Origin: Allostellaceae bacterium
Lineage (GTDB): Bacteria; Pseudomonadota; Alphaproteobacteria; ATCC43930; CGMCC-115725
Direction: 5' to 3'
Length of the DNA: 35,205 bases
NCBI GenBank assembly: GCA_025451725.1
Contig: JANWJX010000067.1
Location: forward strand, 1-35,205
Below, one piece after another: positions 24,290-31,869 of the stretch (positions are counted from its first letter, which is position 1; every line of letters starts with the position of its first letter). Below the pieces are notes generated by a model that did no database searches, had not been told where the DNA came from, and saw nothing but the letters and a program-made list of their open reading frames with translations. The position numbers were made by a program, and so were the translations under genes.

Positions 24290-25228
24290 ATGTCCGGCTT
24301 GCTCGGCCCGCTTCTCGTGCTCACCTTCTGCCTGTCGCAGGCGTTCCGCGACGTCTATCTCGGCCATCTGTTTCAGGGCGTCGATTTTTTCGCGATCATC
24401 CTGCTGGCCTTCGTCCTCTCCACCGCGATCTTTGCGCCTATCGCCTTCACCAAGGCGCGCGCCGAGTGGGCCATCGTGCGCAAACACTGGCGCGACGTGG
24501 CGGCGATGAATGTCACCACGGCAATTGCGTGGAGCTGCTATTTCTTCGGCCTCACGCATCTCGAACCGTCCATCGTCAACACCATCCATAGCGGCATGGC
24601 GCCGCTCGCGGTGGCGGCGCTGGGCGTCGCCGGCATCAAGCTGGCGCAGCCGCAGCGGATCGGCGGAGCCGAATGGGCGAGCTATGGCGGCATCGCGCTG
24701 AGCATCGCGGCGCTGTGGGGGGTGGTGTTGACAGAGCGGTCCGGTGTCGCGACGCTCGACCCGCAGACCGCGACCGAAGCGCTCGGCCTGCTGATCGTCG
24801 GCGGCACCTCGATCACGGTCAGCTTGCTCTACGCCAAGCGGCTCAACGATCTCGGCGTCGGTTCGGCGATGGTGACGACGGTGCGTTACATCCTCATCAT
24901 CGCGGTCGCCGCCGTAGTCGAGATCGCACGCGGCGGGCCGAGCGGCATCCACGGCATCGGAAACGCCGGGTTCCTCGCCGTCGCGACCACAGCGCTGATC
25001 GTCCTGCCGCTTTACGCTATGCAGGTCGGCACAGCGCTGACGCCGCCCCTCACCGCGCAGATCATCCGCGCGCTCGGGCCGGTCTTTGTCTTCGCTTTGG
25101 AATCGTTCGATAGACGGCTGCATTATTCGGCGTCGGTGCTGGCCTGCATCCTCGCCTACTCCGCCTTCGTTATCGCCGGGAATTTCGTCCACGGTTGGCG
25201 ATCGGCACCGCGCCCACTAAAGGTCTGA
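24290..25228 (+). CDS. DMT-superfamily (EamA-type) transporter
   Basis: 312 residues with about ten predicted membrane helices arranged as two similar halves, as in EamA/RhaT exporters (LIVGGTSITVSLLYAKRL and IIRALGPVFVFALE in the second half). The first half carries an IAWSCYFFGLTHLEPSIVNTIHSGMAPL stretch typical of the family's substrate path. Exported substrate unknown (family members handle amino acids, sugars, drugs). The start is ATG with AAGGA upstream, but that site is in a hairpin that may be controlled by a leader peptide. A GC-rich hairpin follows its stop. Confidence 0.88.
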   Translation: MSGLLGPLLVLTFCLSQAFRDVYLGHLFQGVDFFAIILLAFVLSTAIFAPIAFTKARAEWAIVRKHWRDVAAMNVTTAIAWSCYFFGLTHLEPSIVNTIHSGMAPLAVAALGVAGIKLAQPQRIGGAEWASYGGIALSIAALWGVVLTERSGVATLDPQTATEALGLLIVGGTSITVSLLYAKRLNDLGVGSAMVTTVRYILIIAVAAVVEIARGGPSGIHGIGNAGFLAVATTALIVLPLYAMQVGTALTPPLTAQIIRALGPVFVFALESFDRRLHYSASVLACILAYSAFVIAGNFVHGWRSAPRPLKV

Positions 25229-25254
25229 GCCGCATTCCTCCCATGCGAAGCGGC
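25229..25254 (+). terminator. Hairpin just after the DMT gene (possible terminator)
   Basis: GCCGC (25229-25233) pairs with GCGGC (25250-25254), and TTC (25235-25237) with GAA (25247-25249), leaving one bulged A and a 9-base loop. It begins right after the TGA. The downstream T content is only moderate (CCTTGGCCTTT), so a partial terminator is possible. Confidence 0.4.
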
Positions 25255-25291
25255 CCTTGGCCTTTGCCACGACCGCTGCGACAATAATGGG

Positions 25292-26581
25292 ATGAGCCTG
25301 TCGTCCATCGCGCCGCTGCGCCGCATCCATTACGGCTGGATCGTCGTCGTCGTGACCTTCCTGGTGTTGCTGGTGGCGTCAGGAGTGCGCGGCGCGCCGG
25401 GTGTACTGATTGTGCCGCTGGAGCACGAATTTGGCTGGACGCGCGCCGGTATTTCGCTGCCGATCTCGATCAGCCTTCTGGTCTACGGCATTGTCGGTCC
25501 GTTCTCTGCCTCGTTCATCGACCGGTTCGGCATGCGCGTCGTGGTGCTGGTCGCGATGGTCATGCTGCTGATCGGGCTCGGCCCCACCGTCGTGTCGGAC
25601 CAAACCTGGGAACTGATTCCGCTGTGGGGCGTGTTCGCCGGCCTCGGCACCGGCATCCTGGCGATGATCCTAGCGGCAATGGTGTCGACCCGCTGGTTCG
25701 TGAAGCGGCGCGGCCTGGTGATGGGCCTGCTGACCGGCAGCGCGGCCGCCGGCAGTCTCGTGTTCCTACCGACCCTCGCTAGCGTCGCGGTGAATATCGG
25801 CTGGCGCTGGGCGGTGGCGATTCCGTGTGTCGCGGTGCTGGTGGTGATTCCGCTGGTCGTGCTGTTCCTGCGCGACAAGCCGTCGGACATCGGCCTTAAG
25901 CCGTTCGGCGCTCCCGAGGATTTTGTCGAGCCCGCCATTCCGCGTGCCAATCCCGTTACCGCTGCGTTTCAGGCGCTCGGCGACGGCATGCGCAATCGCG
26001 ATTTCTGGTTGCTCGGCGGCAGTTTCTTTGTTTGCGGCCTGAGCACGCTCGGTCTGATCGGCACGCATTTCATCCCGGCCTGCGTCGATCACGGCATTCC
26101 CGAAGCCACGGCGGCCGGCGTGCTGGCCTTCATGGGCATTTTCAATTTTATCGGCACCACCGCCGCAGGATTCCTGTCCGACCGTGTCGACAGCCGCTAT
26201 CTCCTGTTCTGGTTCTATGTGCTGCGCGGCCTGTCGCTGCTGTTCCTGCCCTACGCGCTCAACATGTCGTTATGGGGCCTGTCGCTGTTCGGCGTGTTCT
26301 ACGGTCTCGACTGGATCGCCACCGTGCCGCCGACGGTCCGGCTTTCCGCCAACGCGTTCGGCGCGCAGCGCGCCAGCATCATGTATGGCTGGATCATGGT
26401 GTGCCATCAGATCGGCGCCGCCGTCGCCGCCTACGGCGCAGGCCTCCTCCATAATTTCTACGGCGATTACTGGAGCGCGTTCGTGATCGCGGGCGCCGCC
26501 TGTTTCGTCGCCTCGCTCCTGGTGCTGCGCGTCGGCACCGCGTCGCGCACCGGCCGGCGCCCGGCGCTCGCCGCCGCCTGA
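25292..26581 (+). CDS. MFS transporter, oxalate/formate-antiporter or monocarboxylate-like
   Basis: 429 residues with 12 predicted helices. The N-terminal RRIHYGWIVVVVTFLVLL and the first-half repeat segment FGWTRAGISLPIS are typical of the OFA/monocarboxylate branch of MFS; the charged loop RWFVKRRGLVMG follows helix 4. It probably moves a small organic acid. ATG 25292 has GGG-rich sequence just before it. The stop TGA is directly in frame with the next MFS gene, three bases before that gene's TTG. Confidence 0.9.
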   Translation: MSLSSIAPLRRIHYGWIVVVVTFLVLLVASGVRGAPGVLIVPLEHEFGWTRAGISLPISISLLVYGIVGPFSASFIDRFGMRVVVLVAMVMLLIGLGPTVVSDQTWELIPLWGVFAGLGTGILAMILAAMVSTRWFVKRRGLVMGLLTGSAAAGSLVFLPTLASVAVNIGWRWAVAIPCVAVLVVIPLVVLFLRDKPSDIGLKPFGAPEDFVEPAIPRANPVTAAFQALGDGMRNRDFWLLGGSFFVCGLSTLGLIGTHFIPACVDHGIPEATAAGVLAFMGIFNFIGTTAAGFLSDRVDSRYLLFWFYVLRGLSLLFLPYALNMSLWGLSLFGVFYGLDWIATVPPTVRLSANAFGAQRASIMYGWIMVCHQIGAAVAAYGAGLLHNFYGDYWSAFVIAGAACFVASLLVLRVGTASRTGRRPALAAA

Positions 26582-26584
26582 CAC

Positions 26585-28039
26585 TTGGCGACGGACGGCG
26601 CTGGCAATTCCGTGCTCGAGGCCGCCGCCGCGGCCCCGCCCGAGGTCGCCCGCAATTTCCGCATCACGTCACTGATCGTCGCCGCCGCGCTGCTGATGGA
26701 GCAGATCGACGTCACGGTGCTGGCGACGGCGCTGCCGACCATGGCGCGCGATTTCGGCGTCTCCGCCGTGAATATGAGCGTGGCGATGACCTCGTACCTT
26801 TTGAGCCTCGCCATCTTCATCCCCGCAAGTGGCAAGATCGCGGACCGGTTCGGCGCGCGCAACGTATTCGGCGCGGCCATCGTGCTGTTTACCGTTGGCT
26901 CTGTGCTGTGCGGCCTGTCGCAAAGCCTGCCGTTCCTGGTGATGGCGCGGCTGATCCAGGGGCTCGGCGGCGCGATGATGGTGCCGGTCGGACGGCTTGT
27001 CATCCTGCGCACCGTGAGCAAGGCCGAATTGGTCAACGCGATGGCCTGGGTGCTGGTGCCGGGACTGATCGGCCCGGTGATCGGCCCGCCGCTCGGCGGT
27101 TTCATCGTGACCTATTTTTCTTGGCCGTGGATTTTCTATCTCAACGTCCCGCTTGGCATCGCCGCGTTGGCGCTGGCGCTGCGGTTCATTCCCGAGATTC
27201 GCGAACCGGGAACCGTGCGGTTCGACTTCCCTGGCCTCGTGCTGTCCGGCGTCGCGCTGTCCTGCCTCATCTTCGGCTGCGAGTTCGGCAGCCGCGGCGC
27301 CGGTTCGTTGACCCTGACGCTGGTGCTGTTCGGCTTCGGCATCGTCACCGGCGCGCTTTATATCCTCTATGCGCGGCGCGCGGCGGAACCGATCCTCGAT
27401 CTGTCGCTGATGCGGATTCCGACCTTCAATCTCGCGGTGATCGGCGGCTCGCTTTGGCGCATCGCCGGCGGCTCCCTGCCCTTCCTCATGCCGCTGATGA
27501 TGCAGCTGGGGTTCGGAAAGTCGGCGGCGGCGAGCGGCGCCATCACCTTCATGTCGTCGGCCGGGTCGATGGCAATGAAGGCGTCGGCGCCGCGCGTGCT
27601 GCGCCGGTTCGGGTTCCGCAACACCATGATCTGGAACGCTCTCATCGCGACGCTGCTGCTCGCAAGCTGCGCCGCATTCCGCCCCGGCTGGCCGGAATGG
27701 GCGATCTATGGCGTCTTGCTCGTCACGGGGTTTTTCCAGTCGCTGCAATTTACCGCGTACAACACCATCGCATTCGCCGATATCTCGGCGGCGCGCTCCA
27801 GCGCGGCGATGAGTTTCTACAGCACCTTCCAGCAATTGATGCTGTCGATGGGGATTTGCGTGGCGGCGACCGTGCTCAACGCCAGCTCCGCGATCCTCGG
27901 CCACGCGCAGGCTACGCTGACGGATTTTTCCATTGCCCTTATCGTGGTGACGTCGGTTTCGATCTGGGCGGCGCCGCTCAGCACCCGCTTCCACCCCGCC
28001 GCCGGCGAGGAAATGAGCGGCTACAAGACCCGGCGCTAG
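26585..28039 (+). CDS. MFS transporter, DHA2-like (EmrB/QacA type)
   Basis: 484 residues with about 14 predicted helices. The motif A loop is GKIADRFGARN, the D-motif region VLATALPTMARDFG is typical of DHA2 pumps, and MARLIQGLGGAMMVPVGR matches the family's motif B. It likely exports drugs or toxic organics by proton antiport. The start is TTG 26585 (or GTG 26612); neither has a visible Shine-Dalgarno. The gene is in the same frame as the preceding MFS gene, separated only by TGA-CAC, so it likely depends on reinitiation. The stop shares CTAG with the convergent pump. Confidence 0.88.
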   Translation: MATDGAGNSVLEAAAAAPPEVARNFRITSLIVAAALLMEQIDVTVLATALPTMARDFGVSAVNMSVAMTSYLLSLAIFIPASGKIADRFGARNVFGAAIVLFTVGSVLCGLSQSLPFLVMARLIQGLGGAMMVPVGRLVILRTVSKAELVNAMAWVLVPGLIGPVIGPPLGGFIVTYFSWPWIFYLNVPLGIAALALALRFIPEIREPGTVRFDFPGLVLSGVALSCLIFGCEFGSRGAGSLTLTLVLFGFGIVTGALYILYARRAAEPILDLSLMRIPTFNLAVIGGSLWRIAGGSLPFLMPLMMQLGFGKSAAASGAITFMSSAGSMAMKASAPRVLRRFGFRNTMIWNALIATLLLASCAAFRPGWPEWAIYGVLLVTGFFQSLQFTAYNTIAFADISAARSSAAMSFYSTFQQLMLSMGICVAATVLNASSAILGHAQATLTDFSIALIVVTSVSIWAAPLSTRFHPAAGEEMSGYKTRR

Positions 28040-29598
28040 TGTCCATCGTGCCGGTGCGCCGGCACCTGGCTCTTCAGTTTTTCTTCCTTTAGGAAAAGCG
28101 CCACGACAAACGACAGCAGCGCGACCGCCGCGGCGACAAGGAAGACGATGTTGAATGCATGGGTCAGCGCCGGCTGGATGAGCAGCCGGTCGGAAGGTGC
28201 CATCTGACCCGCCGCGGTCGGCCCGCCCCGCACCAGCGCGTCGGCGAGCGGACCGTGGCCTTCGGCGTCGAGCCGCCCGGTCAGCGCGGCGAGCAACCCC
28301 GACCAGAGCAGCGCCGCGCCAAACGACGCGCCGAGCGAGCGGGCGAAGAACACCCAGCTCGTCGCGACGCCGATGTCGCGCGCCTCGCAGGTGTTCTGAA
28401 TCGCGATCATCATCACCGGGAAAGTCGGGCCGATACCGAGGCCGAGCACCGCGAGATAGATCATCACCAGAATCGGCGAGGTGTTGGCGTCGAGCGTGGC
28501 GAGCAGGACGTATGCGATCGTGGCCGCGCCGATGCCGACCGGCGGGATCGCTTTGTAGCGCCCGGTAGCGCGCATGATGCGCCCGGCGATGAACGAGCCG
28601 ATGACCGTACCGCTCATTAGCGGAATCATGATGAGGCCGGTGCTGCCGGGGCTGATGCCGAGCACGAGCTGGATCTGCACCGGCATCAGCACCAACCCGC
28701 CGAACATCGAGATCGCGACCGTGAAGCTGACGACGTTGGCGAGATTGAAGATCGAGCTGCGGAAGAGGCGCATCGGCAGGATCGGATCGAGAGCGCGCAA
28801 TTCCTGAAGCAGGAATAGCGCCATCAACACCAGACCGACCGCGAGCATGCTCAGCACCTCCGTCGACAGCCACGGAAAAATCGAGCCGCCCCAGGTGCTG
28901 ACCAGCAGCAGCGCCGTCACCGCGCCGGTCAGCAGCGCCGCGCCCCAATAGTCGATGTCGCGGCGCGCGAGGCGCGGCCTCGGCAATTTACGGAAAGCGC
29001 GGGTGCACAGAATCACCGCCAACGCGCCGATCGGCAGGTTGATCCAGAACGTCCAACGCCACGACAGGTATTGGACGAAAAAGCCGCCTAGCATCGGGCC
29101 GGCGACGCTCGCCGCCGCCCACACGCTGGCGAAATAGGCCTGGTAGCGGCCGCGCTCGCGCGGCGAAATGATGTCGGCGATCAGCGCCTGGGTCACCGAC
29201 ATCATGCCGCCGCCGCCCAACCCTTGCAGTGCCCGCGCTGCGACGAGCTGGACCATATCCTGCGATAGGGCGCAAAACGCGGAACTCAGGACGAACAGCA
29301 CGATGCTGATAATCAGCAGCGGGCCGCGGCCATAGAGGTCGCTGACCTTGCCGTAGATCGGCGTCGAGGCCGTCGAGGTCAGCAGGTAGCCGGCGAAGAT
29401 CCAGGACAGGTGCTCGAAGCCGCCGAGATCGGCGGCGATCGCCGGCACGGCGGTGGTGACGATATTCTGGTCAAGCGCCGCGAGCAGCATGCCGAGCAGC
29501 AGCCCGTACAGCGTTGTCATGATCTCGCGATGGGTCAGCGGTGCCGCCGTGGGCGGCACGGCGGTCTCGGTTTGCCGCTCCAACAAATTCTGGTCCAT
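28036..29598 (-). CDS. MFS multidrug efflux pump, DHA2 family (paralogue 1)
   Basis: 520 residues, about 14 helices. LAALDQNIVTTAVPAIAADLG (motif D region), GKVSDLYGRGPLL (motif A), ARALQGLGGGGMMSVTQALI (motif B) and the RERGRYQAYF loop identify a DHA2 drug:proton antiporter. It ends with a His-rich tail (HRHDGH). It is closely similar to the pump at 31870-33408, sharing for example LLTSTASTPIYGK and SPRERGRYQAYF/APRERGRYQAYF. ATG 29598 lacks a strong Shine-Dalgarno. A short palindrome lies 29-42 bases upstream. Confidence 0.92.
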   Translation of the reverse strand: MDQNLLERQTETAVPPTAAPLTHREIMTTLYGLLLGMLLAALDQNIVTTAVPAIAADLGGFEHLSWIFAGYLLTSTASTPIYGKVSDLYGRGPLLIISIVLFVLSSAFCALSQDMVQLVAARALQGLGGGGMMSVTQALIADIISPRERGRYQAYFASVWAAASVAGPMLGGFFVQYLSWRWTFWINLPIGALAVILCTRAFRKLPRPRLARRDIDYWGAALLTGAVTALLLVSTWGGSIFPWLSTEVLSMLAVGLVLMALFLLQELRALDPILPMRLFRSSIFNLANVVSFTVAISMFGGLVLMPVQIQLVLGISPGSTGLIMIPLMSGTVIGSFIAGRIMRATGRYKAIPPVGIGAATIAYVLLATLDANTSPILVMIYLAVLGLGIGPTFPVMMIAIQNTCEARDIGVATSWVFFARSLGASFGAALLWSGLLAALTGRLDAEGHGPLADALVRGGPTAAGQMAPSDRLLIQPALTHAFNIVFLVAAAVALLSFVVALFLKEEKLKSQVPAHRHDGH

Positions 29599-29626
29599 CG
29601 CACGCTTAGCGTATGGGAAAGCGAGT

Positions 29627-29640
29627 CTTATTCAAATAAG
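29627..29640. promoter_or_regulatory. Palindrome upstream of the DHA2 pump gene
   Basis: CTTATT-CA-AATAAG is an exact inverted repeat of 6 bp arms with a 2-base centre, AT-rich against its surroundings, 29-42 bases before ATG 29598. It could be an operator overlapping the promoter of the pump. No regulator gene is adjacent. Confidence 0.35.
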
Positions 29641-29646
29641 GGAAGG

Positions 29647-29661
29647 CGGGCATCCAGCCCG
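29647..29661 (-). terminator. Weak hairpin after acyltransferase gene
   Basis: CGGGC (29647-29651) and GCCCG (29657-29661) form a 5-bp hairpin with a 5-base loop between the acyltransferase stop and the pump start. There is no T-run immediately after it on the minus strand, so it may be only a pause site. Confidence 0.25.
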
Positions 29662-29686
29662 ATTCTAGACCAGACTTCCGAATGTT

Positions 29687-30772
29687 TCACTCGGCCGGGC
29701 GGGCAACTCCGTGGCCTAACGACACCGACGGCCTCAACTCGGTCCGTCGGGCAACCCACCGAGCCCGCGCCTTATTGATCGGCCGGTCGAAAAATTGCCT
29801 AACACCGATCGCTAAGATCAACACCGTCATGAGCGCCGCGAGCGCGACCGAGGCACGATGCAGGGTCGAACCCGACGCGGGATTCAGAGCGGCCAATATC
29901 GGCCAATGAAATATGTAGACGAGATAGGATAGATCGCCGAGCGCGCCATCGAAGCGGGCACCCGATTGCCGCGTCGTATACATGGCCCAGGGCGCAAGGG
30001 CGAGAGCCACCACGACGTTCGCGCCCTCGTTGAACCGGTGATAAAGCGGTCCCGGATGAGCGCCGCCGATGACCAAACCCTGAAGTGGCGTAACGACACA
30101 CAGCACCAGCGCCGCGCCGGTAAGGATCAAAGCCCCCCAACCGACCAGTGCGCTTGGGCGCCATTTTGCGCTCGCGGCCGCCACGCCAATGGCAAAAAAC
30201 AAGAGGTATGGAAATACCGTCGTGGGATGAGGGACTTGAACGTAGGGAAAGAGCGGCGGCCGATACGGATAGTCGACATAAAGGCCGATTAGAGAGACCG
30301 CCCCGCAAGCCGCCAAAATCAACAACGTCCGCGACCGCATCAACAGGATCAGCAGCGGCGCGATAAGATAGAACTGCACCTCGATATCGAGGGTCCATGC
30401 CGGCCGATTGGGCTGAAACAACAGGCTGCTATACCCAACGATGAGAGTGTGCGACAGCGCCTGTAGCAACCAACTGACTTTGGGCACCGGCAGACCCAGA
30501 GCATATACGGCCGCCCACGTCAGCATTGAAGCCAAGACGAAAGCCGGCACCAGACGCCACCATCGCGACACGAGATAAATGATGTAGGGGAACAAGGCTT
30601 TGACGTAGCGCTCGTTCCACATCGTGCAAATCCAGAAGCCGCTGAGTTCGAAAAAAACGTATACGGCAGCCATCCCGAGCGAGACCCGCGTCGTATGATG
30701 GACGAAGACCAGAAGCGCGAGTGTTAGCCGCAGAAAGCCGGGCCCTTGGACGATCGTTAAGGGCGCGGCCAC
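29687..30772 (-). CDS. Acyltransferase 3 (OafA-like) membrane O-acyltransferase
   Basis: 361 residues and about ten membrane helices. The N-terminal LALLVFVHHTTRV with VYVFFELSGFWI and the later RPAWTLDIEVQFYLIAPLL match the Acyltransferase 3 family, which O-acetylates surface glycans or other exported molecules at the inner membrane. The start is GTG 30772. It follows the oxygenase-like gene by 25 bases on the same strand. This gene is lower in GC than its neighbours (a 60-base line counted by hand gave 30 of 60). Confidence 0.88.
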   Translation of the reverse strand: MAAPLTIVQGPGFLRLTLALLVFVHHTTRVSLGMAAVYVFFELSGFWICTMWNERYVKALFPYIIYLVSRWWRLVPAFVLASMLTWAAVYALGLPVPKVSWLLQALSHTLIVGYSSLLFQPNRPAWTLDIEVQFYLIAPLLILLMRSRTLLILAACGAVSLIGLYVDYPYRPPLFPYVQVPHPTTVFPYLLFFAIGVAAASAKWRPSALVGWGALILTGAALVLCVVTPLQGLVIGGAHPGPLYHRFNEGANVVVALALAPWAMYTTRQSGARFDGALGDLSYLVYIFHWPILAALNPASGSTLHRASVALAALMTVLILAIGVRQFFDRPINKARARWVARRTELRPSVSLGHGVARPAE

Positions 30773-30797
30773 GATCAGAGCCTAGTCCGCGGCGCCA

Positions 30798-31739
30798 CTA
30801 GCCGACACTTTCCTCTGTCAGCAAATTTGCCTCAGGCCGATACACGGCAACGCCGGCGCCGAGCAGTCCGGTGTCGTAGCTTTCGGCAATCTCTTCCGGC
30901 ATTGGCGCGAAATCGGCCATTCGCTTGAAGTCGCGCAGCGAGGTGCCGGTGCATCGGCTGTCGTCTGTCGGGGCGCCGGTGCGAGCCACAACGTCATCGA
31001 TATCGACAGTGCGGAAATCGATACTCCAACGGGACCAATCTGTTGAATTGGGAATGGTGGAATGGAGTTGCGCCGCCGAAAAAACGATCGTCCCGCCGGG
31101 CGGGACAACGAAGCAGACCTGGGGCTCGAGATTCAGCGGCTCCTGCGGATGAGGCTGCGCCCGCGTGTCCTTGCCGATCTCCTTCGCCGCGTTTTTGCGG
31201 CCGACGGCGTTCCATTGATAATAATTGAACTGATCCGAATCGTTGGCGATCGAGCGATTCCAATATTGCGGATGGAAAGCCATGCCCTGTTCCGGCAGAA
31301 ACTGATAAATCGGCATCCACCAATTGATCTGCGACTTGGGGGCCGAAAACCAAGTATCGCGATGAACGTGGTGAGCATAAGCGATCCCGCTCGTGAGGAA
31401 GTTCGAAGGATAGGCGACGCGGAGCCGAGGCACGTCCTGATAGGTCTTTTGCGGATCGCAGCCATATTCTAACAACACCTGCCGCAATAGCTTCTGGGTG
31501 TCGGCATGGTGAATGAAATGAGGTTTCAGACGGGTCAGGATCTCGACGCATTCGGCGACCGAAAGATGCTCGTGCGCATGTCGAGGGTCGTGAGGAGCAA
31601 AGGCGGCCTCTATAAGGGCGCGCGCATGATCGACAAGCGCCTTGGTCGCTGGCGTCGCACTTAAAATGACAATTTCACCGCGGTAGATTCGGGTGCGCAT
31701 TTTGTCCGGCGAGTATCCGACATCAATGTGCACATCCAT
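30798..31739 (-). CDS. Fe(II)/2-oxoglutarate dioxygenase-like protein
   Basis: 313 residues. The HxD iron motif is H126-R-D128 (AHHVHRDTWF), the distal His is H226 in AAQLHSTIPNS, and a following Arg (R237 or R243, in WSRWSIDFR) could bind 2-oxoglutarate. This is the DSBH fold of PhyH-like and related oxygenases; substrate unknown, possibly a glycan or small metabolite since it is paired with an acyltransferase. ATG 31739 has GGGAG about six bases upstream. Longer in-frame sequence to 31973 overlaps the MFS gene and is not supported. The base composition is lower in GC than the flanking pumps. Confidence 0.75.
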   Translation of the reverse strand: MDVHIDVGYSPDKMRTRIYRGEIVILSATPATKALVDHARALIEAAFAPHDPRHAHEHLSVAECVEILTRLKPHFIHHADTQKLLRQVLLEYGCDPQKTYQDVPRLRVAYPSNFLTSGIAYAHHVHRDTWFSAPKSQINWWMPIYQFLPEQGMAFHPQYWNRSIANDSDQFNYYQWNAVGRKNAAKEIGKDTRAQPHPQEPLNLEPQVCFVVPPGGTIVFSAAQLHSTIPNSTDWSRWSIDFRTVDIDDVVARTGAPTDDSRCTGTSLRDFKRMADFAPMPEEIAESYDTGLLGAGVAVYRPEANLLTEESVG

Positions 31740-31869
31740 TGTTAGCTCCCTAGCACAGCCGAACATTACGGTTTGGAAAGGTCCGCTGTGTGCTGGGAAA
31801 AATAGTAGGGCATGACGCCCGCGAAGCGTGTGACCTCGGCGTGACTCATAAGCTTTGAGGGTTCCGCTT

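Noticed and set aside
23894-25192. Minus-strand open frame over kup and the DMT exporter
   Set aside because: Antisense shadow with no recognised domain; the sense genes are unambiguous.
26669-28948. Long minus-strand open frame of about 759 codons
   Set aside because: It overlaps two MFS genes with clear helices and motifs; Arg/Asp-rich shadow.
31766-31849. 27-residue minus-strand frame before the oxygenase-like gene
   Set aside because: No Shine-Dalgarno, no domain and not linked by overlap; likely chance.
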